Positions 5,458 to 13,566 of a stretch of DNA of 13,566 nucleotides are shown piece by piece. The DNA comes from DATIHK01 sp035480775 (GTDB lineage: Bacteria; Patescibacteriota; WWE3; UBA101185; UBA10185): contig DATIHK010000019.1 in assembly GCA_035480775.1 (NCBI GenBank), forward strand, positions 1 through 13,566. Direction: 5' to 3'. Made by a program: the position numbers and the translations under genes. The first letter of the stretch is position 1. Every line of letters starts with the position of its first letter. The notes under the pieces were generated by a model. The model was given only the letters and a program-made list of their open reading frames with translations, ran no database searches and had not been told where the DNA came from.

Positions 5458-8400
5458 ATGCGACACGACTTTTCTAAAAGAAAAATTACGCTTCCATTGC
5501 CCAACTTATCAAGTGTCCAGCTAGACTCGTTTCAATGGTTTAAAGACCAAGGAATTAACGAGATTTTAGACGAGCTCGGAATGGTCGAAGACTATTCTGG
5601 TAGAGGCTGGATTTTAACTCTCTCCAAACCAACAATCGAAAAAGAAAACCTTTCTGTAGAACAAGCTTTACACACAGGTCGTACTTACGATGCCCCCTGG
5701 TATTTAACAGCTACACTCGAAGACCGAGTTGCTAAAAAAGATAAAAAACAAGTCGTTTATATGGGTGATCTTCCATTAATGACCGAAAAAGGTACATTTA
5801 TTGTTAATGGGGTTGAAAGAGTAATTGTCAATCAACTTATTAGATCTGAAGGTGTTTTGTTCACCGGAGTTAATTCTCCTATTACTGGTCAATTTTTAGC
5901 TGGTGCAAAAGTACTTCCAAAAAATGGTGTTTGGTTAGAAATCGAAACAGCTCGAAGTGGTGTAATTAGTGTAAAAATCGACCGCAAGAGAAAAATCACC
6001 ATTACTACATTATTAAGAGTATTTGGATTAGAAACCGACGAAGACATTCGCGATGCTTTTACATCAGTCGAAACCAATCCAGAAATGAATTACATAGATG
6101 CAACTCTCGCTAAAGATCCAGCCTCTTCTTACAATGAAGCCTGCATTGAAATCTACAGAAAAATGCGACCAGGTGACCCACTAGTATTAGACAATGCTAA
6201 AGCATTAGTAGACTCAATGTTCTTTAATAAACGCCGATATAGTTTGGGAGAAGTTGGAAGATTCAAAATGAATCAGGTTTTAGGTTTGAACTTTCCAAAT
6301 GATCCTAAACACAGACTTTTACAACTAGAAGATTTACTAAAAATTATTTCAAATATAGTTAACTTAAATAATGGAATTGGCGAGATCAGTGATATAGATC
6401 ATTTGGCAAATCGACGTATTAAGAGTATTGGCGAACTTTTACAAAACCAAATGCGCGTAGGATTCTTGCAACTCGAAAAAAATATCAAAGAAAAAATGAG
6501 TTTACAACCACGCGAAACTTTGCCAGAGCCATCATTACTGGTATCACCACGAATAGTTGCTGCAAAAATCCACTCGTTCTTTGCATCTGGACAACTTTCA
6601 CAAATGCAAGATCAACAAAATCCTTTAATTTCACTCGATCACTTGCGAAGACTTTCTGTTTTAGGTCCAGGTGGACTAACAAAAGAACGCGCCAGTATGG
6701 CTGTTCGAGACGTACATTATTCTTCATTCGGCCGAATTTGTCCGGTTAGAACTCCAGAAGGTCCAAGTATCGGTCTTATCAACTATTTAGCAATGTACGC
6801 CAAAGTAAATAAATATGGATTTTTAGAAACTCCATACTATAAATTAGAAAAAGATAAAGATGGACGCACTAGAATGACTGATGAAATTGTTTATCTTGCA
6901 GCTTACGACGAAGAACTTTCCCACATCACAGATGCGTCTGTGGATATTGACGACAAAGGCTATATTATTCAAAAACAAGTTCCATTAAGAAGTGGTGGTC
7001 ATTTTTCTTTGGGTGACATTTCATTAGCCGAATATATGGAAGTTGTCCCACGTCAAGTTGTAGGAATTTCAGCAGGACTTATTCCATTTTTGTCTAACGA
7101 CGACGTTGCTCGAGCTTTAATGGGTACACAACAAATGTCTCAAGCAGTACCTTTAGTAAAACCAGAAGCTCCATTAGTTGGAACAGGAATTGAAGAAGCA
7201 ATTGCACGAAACGCTAACGCAGTTTGTGTAGCCGAAGCCGCAGGCGAAGTTACTTTTGCCGATGCTTCAGTTGTTAAAGTATCGTACGACGGCAAAAAAC
7301 CAGTCGAATATCATCCAGCAAAATTTTTAAAATCAAATTCTGACACTTGCTACAACCAATACGTTAGAGTTTCAACAGGACAAAAAGTCAAAAAAGGCGA
7401 TATCTTAATCGAAGGACCGGCAGTTGATAACGGCGAAATTTCCATTGGTACCAACGTAACTGTTGCTTACATGATTTGGGAAGGATACGAATTTGAAGAC
7501 GGAATTGTACTTTCAGATAGATTAGTAAAAGAAGACATTTTAACTTCGATTCATATCTCTGATTATGAAATTTCAGTACTCGAAACTAAACTTGGAAACG
7601 AAGAAATTACTTCAGACATTCCAAATGCCTCTGAAGATTCACTAAGAAACTTAGCCGAAGATGGAATTGTTGCTATCGGATCAAAAGTCAAGTCTGGGGA
7701 TATTTTGGTTGGTAAAGTCGCACCTAAAGGTGAGGCAGACTTGTCAGCCGAAGAAAGATTATTACGCGCTATTTTTGGTGAAAAAGCTAAAGATGTTCGA
7801 GACAATTCATTAGTAATGCCACACGGCGAACACGGAGTAGTTATCGGCGTAAAAAGAGTTACAAAAAAAGAAAACGATCAACTTCCAGCCGGAGTATTAG
7901 AAGAAATCACAGTTTATGTTGCCCAACAAAAAAAGATTGAAGTCGGCGACAAATTAGCTGGACGTCACGGTAACAAAGGTGTTATTTCAGCAATTGTTCC
8001 TTCAGTTGATATGCCTCATTTAGTAGACGGTACTCCAATCGATATTGTATTTTCTTCCGAAGCCGTTTTAAAGCGTATGAACGTTGGACAAATTCAAGAA
8101 GCTCCATTAGGAATGGCAGCTGCAAAACTCGGTAAAAAATATTTAGTTCCAACATTAGAGAAAGTACCCCAAGAAGAAATTGATGCTGAATTAAACGACG
8201 CCAATGTTCCATTATCAGGAAAAATGGATTTAATTGACGGAAGAACCGGCGAATATTTTGCTGAAAAAGTCGTTGTAGGAAAAACCTATATTCTTAAATT
8301 AGTTCATATGTCAGAAGAAAAAATGCACGCTAGATCAACCGGACCATATTCATTGATTACTCAACAACCATTAGGAGGAAAAGCTCAATTTGGAGGTCAG

Positions 8401-8754
8401 AGATTTGGAGAAATGGAAGTTTGGGCACTCGAAGCCTATGGAGCCGCTCACATTTTGAAAGAAATGTTGACCATCAAGTCAGACGATTTAGTTGGAAGAA
8501 CACAAGCTTATAGTGCCATTATTCAAGGTAAGACAATTCCCGAATCAAACGTTCCAGAAACATTTAAGCTTTTGGTACGAGAACTTAATGGATTAGGTTT
8601 AGGTATGGAGGCTCTCGCCTCTGAAGCTCCAGCTGAACCTGAGCAAGATGCAGTAGTTGCAGAAATTCCTGAAGAATTAAAAGAAAAAAATGTAGTTGAA
8701 TCAACTGAAGGTTTAAGCGAAGTGGAAGATACTTCCAAGAAAGACGCTGAATAA
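5458..8754 (+). CDS. rpoB: DNA-directed RNA polymerase subunit beta
   Basis: This is the beta subunit of the core transcription enzyme, 1098 residues against about 1340 in E. coli, so it lacks the lineage-specific insertions. Landmarks in order: 'GVERVIVNQLIRSEGV' near 118-133; the rifampicin-pocket segment from about 373 to 402, retaining the equivalents of Q513, D516, H526, R529 and S531; 'GRICPVRTPEGPSIGLINYL'; 'EGYEFEDGIVLSDRL'; 'KLAGRHGNKG' (832-841) with catalytic-centre Lys832 and Lys840; and 'GGKAQFGGQRFGEMEVWALE' from 973. After the normal family end near 1052 comes an Ala/Glu-rich acidic tail of about 46 residues, roughly one third Asp/Glu. The ATG follows a structured leader and has no clear Shine-Dalgarno. 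rpoC begins 4 bp after the stop. Confidence 0.99.
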   Translation: MRHDFSKRKITLPLPNLSSVQLDSFQWFKDQGINEILDELGMVEDYSGRGWILTLSKPTIEKENLSVEQALHTGRTYDAPWYLTATLEDRVAKKDKKQVVYMGDLPLMTEKGTFIVNGVERVIVNQLIRSEGVLFTGVNSPITGQFLAGAKVLPKNGVWLEIETARSGVISVKIDRKRKITITTLLRVFGLETDEDIRDAFTSVETNPEMNYIDATLAKDPASSYNEACIEIYRKMRPGDPLVLDNAKALVDSMFFNKRRYSLGEVGRFKMNQVLGLNFPNDPKHRLLQLEDLLKIISNIVNLNNGIGEISDIDHLANRRIKSIGELLQNQMRVGFLQLEKNIKEKMSLQPRETLPEPSLLVSPRIVAAKIHSFFASGQLSQMQDQQNPLISLDHLRRLSVLGPGGLTKERASMAVRDVHYSSFGRICPVRTPEGPSIGLINYLAMYAKVNKYGFLETPYYKLEKDKDGRTRMTDEIVYLAAYDEELSHITDASVDIDDKGYIIQKQVPLRSGGHFSLGDISLAEYMEVVPRQVVGISAGLIPFLSNDDVARALMGTQQMSQAVPLVKPEAPLVGTGIEEAIARNANAVCVAEAAGEVTFADASVVKVSYDGKKPVEYHPAKFLKSNSDTCYNQYVRVSTGQKVKKGDILIEGPAVDNGEISIGTNVTVAYMIWEGYEFEDGIVLSDRLVKEDILTSIHISDYEISVLETKLGNEEITSDIPNASEDSLRNLAEDGIVAIGSKVKSGDILVGKVAPKGEADLSAEERLLRAIFGEKAKDVRDNSLVMPHGEHGVVIGVKRVTKKENDQLPAGVLEEITVYVAQQKKIEVGDKLAGRHGNKGVISAIVPSVDMPHLVDGTPIDIVFSSEAVLKRMNVGQIQEAPLGMAAAKLGKKYLVPTLEKVPQEEIDAELNDANVPLSGKMDLIDGRTGEYFAEKVVVGKTYILKLVHMSEEKMHARSTGPYSLITQQPLGGKAQFGGQRFGEMEVWALEAYGAAHILKEMLTIKSDDLVGRTQAYSAIIQGKTIPESNVPETFKLLVRELNGLGLGMEALASEAPAEPEQDAVVAEIPEELKEKNVVESTEGLSEVEDTSKKDAE

Positions 8755-8758
8755 AAAT

Positions 8759-11700
8759 ATGAAATATTTAGACGAATTAAAAAACTTTGACGCTATTAAA
8801 ATTTATTTGGCATCTGGTGACGAAATCTTGTCATGGTCATTTGGTGAAGTTACCAAACCAGAAACAATAAACTACAGAACCTTTAAGTCAGAACGCGAAG
8901 GTTTATTTGATGAGCGCATTTTTGGACCTGTTAAAAACTACGAATGTTATTGCGGAAAATACAAAGGAATAAGATACAAAGGTGTTATCTGCGATAAGTG
9001 TGGTGTCGAAGTTACACATTCTAGAGTTCGACGCGAAAGAATGGGACATATTAAATTGGCTTCACCAGTAGCTCATGTGTGGTTCTTCCGAGGTATTCCA
9101 TCTAAATTAGCACTTTTATTAGACATTTCTCCTAGAAATGTTGAATCAGTAATTTACTTTTCATCTTTTATCGTTACCTCTATGGATGGAAATAAAAAAG
9201 CTCAAGCTATTTCAAACGTCGAAAAAGATTTTGAAAAAGCCAAAAAAATTATCGAGTCAGAATTAGATAAAGAAATTGCTCCATTTGAAAAAGAACTCGC
9301 ACAATTTGATAAGAAACCAGAAGACTTTAAATCTCAAGAAGAAGCCTTAAAAGTTAAACAAAAGATTCAAACAATTAGAAATGGTTTCGAAAAACGCATC
9401 GAAGAAACTCAAAAAGAATACAAAATTATTCAAAGAAAAATCGAAAGCATCGAAATCTTTAGTGTTTTATCAGACAACGAATACTTAGCTCTTGCTCAAT
9501 ACGTCGACGTTTTTGCAGAAATGCAAATCGGTGCAGAAGCCGTCAGAAATATCTTGGCAGAAATGGATTTAAATCAACTTTCAACTCAATTACGCGATGA
9601 GTTAGACACAGCAAAAGGCCAAAAAGCTTCAAAAATTGCTAAAAGATTAAGAGTTGTCGAACAATTTAGACGCGCAGGAATTGGACCAGATCGAATGGTT
9701 TTGCAAATTATTCCAGTAACTCCTCCTGACTTGCGCCCAATGGTTCAATTAGAAGGTGGAAGATTCGCTACTTCAGACTTAAACGACTTGTACCGAAGAG
9801 TTATTAATAGAAACAATCGATTAAAAAGACTCTTAGATCTAGGTGCCCCTGAAATTATTATTCGAAACGAAAAAAGAATGTTGCAAGAATCGGTCGATGC
9901 TTTATTTGACTCTTCAAAACAACGCCAAAAATTAAGAGCAGCTAAAGGTAAAAAAGAGCTCCGCTCACTAGCAGATATGTTAAAAGGTAAGCAAGGTATT
10001 TTCCGACTTAACTTACTTGGAAAACGCGTCGATTATTCAGGTCGTGGAGTTATTATCAACGGACCAACTTTAAAATTAAACGAATGCGGTTTACCACGCG
10101 AAATGGCTCTAGAATTATTTAAGCCATTCGTTTTACGAGAAATTTTATCACGTGGTTTAGCTCCTAACGTTAAGAGTGCAAAATTTGTTTTAGAAAACAG
10201 AGATTCACAAGTTTGGGATATTTTAGAAGACTTGGTTAAAGATCACCCAGTACTTTTGAACCGAGCTCCTACACTTTGGAGACTTGGTATTCAAGCATTT
10301 TATCCAAAATTAATAGATGGAAATTCAATTAGACTTCATCTCTGCGTTTGTACAGGTTTCAACGCTGACTTTGACGGAGACCAAATGGCTGTTCACCTTC
10401 CATTATCTGAGCCAGCTAAAGAAGAAGCTCGAAAAGTTGTCATTTCAACAAATAACTTGTTAAACCCTTCAGATGGAAGTCCTACATCAATTCCAACAAA
10501 AATTATGTTGTTTGGAATTTTCTTTATGACATCTATAGATGAAAAGCTTCCAGCAGTTGCTTCAATTTTTGCAGATAAAACAGAATTGTTATACGCGACT
10601 GATGCAGCTCGCAAAGTTGGTTTACGCCAAAAAGTTAAAGTTGCTATTGACGGACAAATTGTAGATACAACCCCAGGAAGAGTTTTGTTTAACGAAATTA
10701 TTCCTTCTTCATTTGGATTTATAAATGAAGAAATGACCAAGAAAAAAGTAAACGAATTAATAGCCAAAGCTTTTGACCACGAAACTCGCGACGTCATCGT
10801 TAAGTTAATCGATGACTTAAAAGATTTAGGTCTTCACTACGGAACAATTTCAGGACAATCAGTTTCTTTAGCAGATGTCGAAATTCCAGCTAACCGAGAA
10901 AAGATTATTCAAGAAGGTCGCGATTCCGTTATGGAAATAGACAAAAACTTTAGACGAGGTTTAATTACCAAAACCGAAGCTCAAAGATTAACCGAAGACG
11001 TTTGGAACAAAGTCACAGCCGATATCGATAACGAAGTTTGGAATAATTTAAGCGCCGACAACCCAGTTAAAGTACTTGTTAGATCTGGTTCTACACGAGC
11101 TTCACGAGACCAAGTTAAGCAAATCGCCGGAATCAAAGGTTTGGTTGTTGATCCAACAGGAAAAACTGTACAACTTCCTATTTTAGGAAACTTCAAGATT
11201 GGTCTTTCAGGACTTGAATACTTCGTATCTGCAAGAGGAGCTCGTAAGGGTTTGGTCGACAAAGGTTTAAAGACTGCTGATGCTGGTTATTTAACTAGAA
11301 GATTAGTCGATGTTGCACAAGATGTTTTGGTTCGAGAAGATGACTGCGAAACTAATAAAGGTCGCGAAATGAAAGTTGGCGAAAATACAATTTTACAAAC
11401 ATTTGTTGATAGAGCTGCAGGAAGATATTTATCATCTGATGTTAAAGTTGGCAACAAAGTATTATTTAAAGCCGGAATTTTACTAACTCGAGATCAAGTT
11501 AAAGAATTAATGGATGCTAAAGTAGAAAAAATCTACTTAAGATCACCATTAACTTGTGAAACCCGTCGCGGAGTTTGCGCTACTTGTTACGGAACAGATT
11601 TAGTAACCAGAGAACTTGTTAAAATAGGAACAGCAGTAGGAGTTGCAGCTGCACAATCAATTGGAGAACCAGGAACTCAGTTAACAATGAGAACTTTCCA

Positions 11701-12433
11701 CACCGGAGGAATTGCAGGAAAAGACATCACACAAGGTTTACCAAGAGTTGAAGAAATAGTTGAAGCCAGAGCACCAAAATATTTATCAACTATGAGTGAA
11801 ATAACCGGAACAGTTCACATTTCTAAAAATGGTGACGAAAGAAAAATTACCGTAATCGCAACCGACATTAAAGATGACATTCAAACAGCCGATTATTTAG
11901 TCGACCCAGTTGCCGAAATAATTGTGGATGATGGACAAGTAGTTGGAAAAGGTGAAAAACTTACAGCCGGACATTTGGACCTAACCGATTTGTTAAGAAC
12001 AGTCGGAATCGACGAAACTAAAAAATACATTATCGATGAAATTCAAAAAGTTTACGCTTCACAAGGAGTTTCATTAAATGAAAAGCATATCGAAGTTATT
12101 GTTAAGCAAATGTTTAACAACGTTCGTATCGAAGAAATAGGCGACACCGACTTTTTGGTCGGAGAATTGGTCACTCGAGCCAAGTTTGAAGAAGAAAACG
12201 AAAGAGGTATAGCCGCAGGAGGAACTCCAGCTACAGCCAATGTAATTTTGTTAGGAATAACTAAGTCTTCATTGAATACTGATAGTTTCTTGTCAGCAGC
12301 TTCGTTTATTCAAACAAGTACAGTGTTGACCGATGCAGCAGCTTCTGGTAGAGTCGATCAGCTTTTAGGTTTGAAAGAAAACGTCATCATCGGACGATTA
12401 ATTCCAACCGGAGATAGCGCTAAGTTAGACTAA
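8759..12433 (+). CDS. rpoC: DNA-directed RNA polymerase subunit beta'
   Basis: This is the catalytic beta' subunit, 1224 residues. The N-terminal zinc site has Cys63, Cys65, Cys78 and Cys81. A Lys/Glu-rich coiled-coil stretch lies at about 155-230. The active-site 'NADFDGDQ' (535-542) supplies Asp537, Asp539 and Asp541, which hold the catalytic magnesium. The bridge helix region 'SARGARKGLVDKGLKTADAG' is intact. The second zinc site is Cys863 with Cys933, Cys940 and Cys943 ('CETRRGVCATC'). The trigger loop 'QSIGEPGTQLTMRTFHTGG' (966-984) is complete. No intein, split or frameshift is seen. It starts 4 bp after rpoB, so the two are cotranscribed and translated in sequence. No clear poly-T terminator follows; rpsL lies 91 bp downstream, so read-through into the str operon is plausible. 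Confidence 0.99.
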   Translation: MKYLDELKNFDAIKIYLASGDEILSWSFGEVTKPETINYRTFKSEREGLFDERIFGPVKNYECYCGKYKGIRYKGVICDKCGVEVTHSRVRRERMGHIKLASPVAHVWFFRGIPSKLALLLDISPRNVESVIYFSSFIVTSMDGNKKAQAISNVEKDFEKAKKIIESELDKEIAPFEKELAQFDKKPEDFKSQEEALKVKQKIQTIRNGFEKRIEETQKEYKIIQRKIESIEIFSVLSDNEYLALAQYVDVFAEMQIGAEAVRNILAEMDLNQLSTQLRDELDTAKGQKASKIAKRLRVVEQFRRAGIGPDRMVLQIIPVTPPDLRPMVQLEGGRFATSDLNDLYRRVINRNNRLKRLLDLGAPEIIIRNEKRMLQESVDALFDSSKQRQKLRAAKGKKELRSLADMLKGKQGIFRLNLLGKRVDYSGRGVIINGPTLKLNECGLPREMALELFKPFVLREILSRGLAPNVKSAKFVLENRDSQVWDILEDLVKDHPVLLNRAPTLWRLGIQAFYPKLIDGNSIRLHLCVCTGFNADFDGDQMAVHLPLSEPAKEEARKVVISTNNLLNPSDGSPTSIPTKIMLFGIFFMTSIDEKLPAVASIFADKTELLYATDAARKVGLRQKVKVAIDGQIVDTTPGRVLFNEIIPSSFGFINEEMTKKKVNELIAKAFDHETRDVIVKLIDDLKDLGLHYGTISGQSVSLADVEIPANREKIIQEGRDSVMEIDKNFRRGLITKTEAQRLTEDVWNKVTADIDNEVWNNLSADNPVKVLVRSGSTRASRDQVKQIAGIKGLVVDPTGKTVQLPILGNFKIGLSGLEYFVSARGARKGLVDKGLKTADAGYLTRRLVDVAQDVLVREDDCETNKGREMKVGENTILQTFVDRAAGRYLSSDVKVGNKVLFKAGILLTRDQVKELMDAKVEKIYLRSPLTCETRRGVCATCYGTDLVTRELVKIGTAVGVAAAQSIGEPGTQLTMRTFHTGGIAGKDITQGLPRVEEIVEARAPKYLSTMSEITGTVHISKNGDERKITVIATDIKDDIQTADYLVDPVAEIIVDDGQVVGKGEKLTAGHLDLTDLLRTVGIDETKKYIIDEIQKVYASQGVSLNEKHIEVIVKQMFNNVRIEEIGDTDFLVGELVTRAKFEEENERGIAAGGTPATANVILLGITKSSLNTDSFLSAASFIQTSTVLTDAAASGRVDQLLGLKENVIIGRLIPTGDSAKLD

Positions 12434-12443
12434 ATTTTTCGCA

Positions 12444-12498
12444 TGTTGCTCGAAAACGGTCCTCGCTGTATACATCTGCGGGATGTTTTCTCACAACA
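12444..12498 (+). promoter_or_regulatory. rpsL: Predicted structured leader hairpin upstream of rpsL
   Basis: An extended hairpin fills most of the rpoC-rpsL gap. TGTTG (12444-12448) pairs with CAACA (12494-12498). After a 3x3 internal loop, GAAAAC (12452-12457) pairs with GTTTTC (12485-12490). The stem continues with G.U 12458/12484, TCCT 12460-12463 with GGGA 12480-12483, and GC 12465-12466 with GC 12478-12479, with single-base bulges at 12459 and 12464. The loop (12467-12477) contains the self-complementary TGTATACA. It has no T run, so it is not a normal terminator. A ribosomal-protein binding site for feedback control is the leading idea (inference). Confidence 0.4.
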
Positions 12499-12513
12499 CA
12501 CTAAAAATTTAAC

Positions 12514-12519
12514 AAAGGA
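12514..12519 (+). promoter_or_regulatory. rpsL: Shine-Dalgarno site of rpsL
   Basis: AAAGGA ends 5 nt before the rpsL ATG. It is one of the few convincing Shine-Dalgarno sequences in the window; rpoB, rpoC, lepB and the methyltransferase gene have none that is clear. It fixes the rpsL start and lies just outside the leader hairpin. Confidence 0.7.
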
Positions 12520-12524
12520 TACAA

Positions 12525-12938
12525 ATGCCGACTATTAATCAGTTAATAAGAAATAAAAGAAAAAGTAAAAGAAATAAGAATAAAACAAAAGCCTTAACAG
12601 AAATTTGGAACTCAAAAAAGAGAGTTTCAAAATGGCACCAAAGTCCTTTTAAAAAGGGAGTTTGTTTGCAAGTTAAAACAGCTACTCCAAAAAAACCAAA
12701 CTCAGCCCTTCGAAAAGTTGCTAGAGTTCGTTTATCAAATAGACGCGAAGTAACTGCATATATTCCAGGTGAAGGTCATACTCTACAAGAGCACTCAGTT
12801 GTTATGGTTAGAGGCGGAAGAGTTAAAGATTTGCCAGGAATCAAGTATACTATTGTTCGAGGAAAATTTGACTTACTGGGAGTTCAAAACCGAAAGACTT
12901 CTAGATCAATTTACGGTCAGAAAAGACCAAAAGCCTAA
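12525..12938 (+). CDS. rpsL: 30S ribosomal protein S12
   Basis: S12 sits at the decoding centre of the small subunit. The family core is unmistakable: 'TPKKPNSALRKVARVRLSN' (from 54), 'YIPGEGHTLQEHSVV', 'RGGRVKDLPGIKY' (from 96) and the terminal 'RSIYGQKRPKA'. Lys56 and Lys101 correspond to the E. coli residues Lys43 and Lys88 (counting Met), whose changes give streptomycin resistance, so the sensitive-type residues are present. Asp102 is the residue that is methylthiolated in E. coli. At 137 residues it is 13 longer than E. coli S12; the extra, Lys-rich residues fall at about 18-37, before 'SPFKKGVC'. It is the first gene of the str cluster. Confidence 0.98.
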   Translation: MPTINQLIRNKRKSKRNKNKTKALTEIWNSKKRVSKWHQSPFKKGVCLQVKTATPKKPNSALRKVARVRLSNRREVTAYIPGEGHTLQEHSVVMVRGGRVKDLPGIKYTIVRGKFDLLGVQNRKTSRSIYGQKRPKA

Positions 12939-12953
12939 AGGCAAGAAAAAAAT

Positions 12954-13418
12954 ATGAGATCAGGTAACCCTAAAAAAAGACCAACACAAACAGACGTAGT
13001 TTTCAAATCCAGAGTGGTTGCCCGTATGATTAACACAATTATGAAGGCTGGTAAAAAATCTATAGCCGAAAAAATTGTTTATTCCGCACTCGATCAACTT
13101 TCTCAAGATAAAAAAGAGGCAGTTACAATGTTTGAACAAGCAGTAAAAAATGTTATGCCTTTACAAGAAGTTCGCTCTCGCAGAGTCGGTGGAGCAACTT
13201 ACCAAGTTCCACAACCAGTAAGACACGAACGCGCAGAGGCCTTAGCTGTTCGCTGGATTGTCGATTCAGCTGCAGGTAAAAAAGGAAAACCAATGGTTAA
13301 TAAATTGTACGAAGAGTTGAAAAACGCTTTCGATAATACCGGATCTGCCATTAAAAAACGAGAAGACGTTCACAAAATGGCCGAAGCAAATAGAGCATTT
13401 TCACACTTTAGGTTTTAA
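12954..13418 (+). CDS. rpsG: 30S ribosomal protein S7
   Basis: S7 is a primary 16S rRNA-binding protein that organises the head of the small subunit near the E site. The 154-residue product has the usual length and motifs: 'KKRPTQTDVVFKSR' at the N-terminus, 'MINTIMKAGKKSIAEKIVY' (about 26-44), 'VRSRRVGGATYQVPQPV' (about 76-92), and 'KREDVHKMAEANRAF' near the end. The gap from rpsL is only 15 nt and carries AAAGG about 12 nt before the ATG, a longer spacing than ideal. In E. coli S7 represses the operon through a long rpsL-rpsG spacer; that spacer is absent here. Confidence 0.98.
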   Translation: MRSGNPKKRPTQTDVVFKSRVVARMINTIMKAGKKSIAEKIVYSALDQLSQDKKEAVTMFEQAVKNVMPLQEVRSRRVGGATYQVPQPVRHERAEALAVRWIVDSAAGKKGKPMVNKLYEELKNAFDNTGSAIKKREDVHKMAEANRAFSHFRF

Positions 13419-13423
13419 CTCGT

Positions 13424-13566
13424 ATGGCCGACGTTTCCTTTGACAAACAATACCCATTAGAAAAAATCCGCAACATTGGAATTATTGCCCATATTGATGC
13501 CGGAAAAACCACTACTACCGAACGCATTTTGTATTACACCGGAAGAACTCACAAAATTGGAGAAGT
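13424..13566 (+). CDS. fusA: Elongation factor G, N-terminal fragment (cut by window end)
   Basis: The first 47 codons of EF-G, the GTPase that moves tRNAs and mRNA through the ribosome after peptide bond formation, are visible. After a short lead, 'IRNIGIIAHIDAGKTTTTER' contains the GTP-binding P-loop (residues 22-30, Lys28). 'ILYYTGRTHKIGEV' follows, as in EF-G. The frame is open to the window edge. The ATG at 13424 lies 5 bp after the rpsG stop, completing the classical order rpsL-rpsG-fusA and suggesting translational coupling. Only the G-domain start is present, so this rests on the P-loop sequence and gene order; both agree. Confidence 0.96.
   Translation, partial: MADVSFDKQYPLEKIRNIGIIAHIDAGKTTTTERILYYTGRTHKIGE

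Noticed and set aside
10393..10797. 134-residue open frame on the minus strand inside rpoC
   Set aside because: It lies wholly within a strongly conserved part of rpoC and has no recognisable motif; it is a mirror of rpoC codon use.
12446..12474. Promoter TTGCTC-17-TATACA ahead of rpsL
   Set aside because: The boxes are only partial matches and lie inside the paired region of the predicted leader hairpin. A start near 12481 would remove that hairpin, so both cannot be right; the base pairing is the stronger signal.
1..13566. CRISPR arrays, tRNA or rRNA genes, insertion sequences, attachment sites
   Set aside because: No direct-repeat array, cloverleaf-like segment, transposase motif or flanking inverted repeats were seen by eye on either strand.

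Overview
The window looks like core chromosome from a small-genome, AT-rich bacterium, most probably a member of the Candidate Phyla Radiation (Patescibacteria). That placement is an inference. It rests on a compact RpoB of 1098 residues, an rpoBC pair with no rplJ/rplL in front, a DUF2207 membrane protein with a poly-glycine tail, a TMTC-like membrane protein with TPR repeats, and few clear Shine-Dalgarno sites. TGA is used as a stop (Nudix and lepB genes) and does not occur in frame in the more than 2,300 codons of rpoB and rpoC. The standard bacterial code therefore applies, which argues against the UGA-as-glycine lineages.

Left part (1-5251). A 5'-truncated DUF2207 membrane protein, a Nudix hydrolase and an RsmB/NOL1-type RNA cytosine-C5 methyltransferase run rightwards with tiny gaps and look like one operon. 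The methyltransferase gene overlaps tail-to-tail by 38 bp with a leftward gene for an unusual membrane protein: a cytosolic helix-turn-helix, then about 11 membrane segments of TMTC type, then three TPR repeats. That gene diverges from a type I signal peptidase gene (lepB). The short divergent region holds a candidate promoter for the HTH-TMTC gene with a small palindrome in its -35/-10 spacer.

Middle (5252-12433). The 206-bp gap before rpoB holds a good sigma-70-type promoter (TTGACA, 17 bp, TAATTT). It is followed almost immediately by a long imperfect hairpin ending in seven T residues. This looks like an attenuator, or a short terminated RNA, ahead of the RNA polymerase genes. rpoB and rpoC follow, 4 bp apart, with all core catalytic and zinc-binding motifs intact.

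Right part (12434-13566). A str-type operon, rpsL-rpsG-fusA, follows with short gaps; fusA is cut by the window end. A 55-nt predicted hairpin lies between rpoC and rpsL. The rpsL-rpsG gap is only 15 nt, so the E. coli-style S7 control site between those two genes cannot be present. The hairpin in front of rpsL is a candidate replacement.

No tRNA, rRNA, CRISPR array, insertion sequence or phage gene was seen. The least explained items are the HTH-TMTC-TPR fusion with its promoter palindrome, the structured rpoB leader, and the rpsL leader hairpin.
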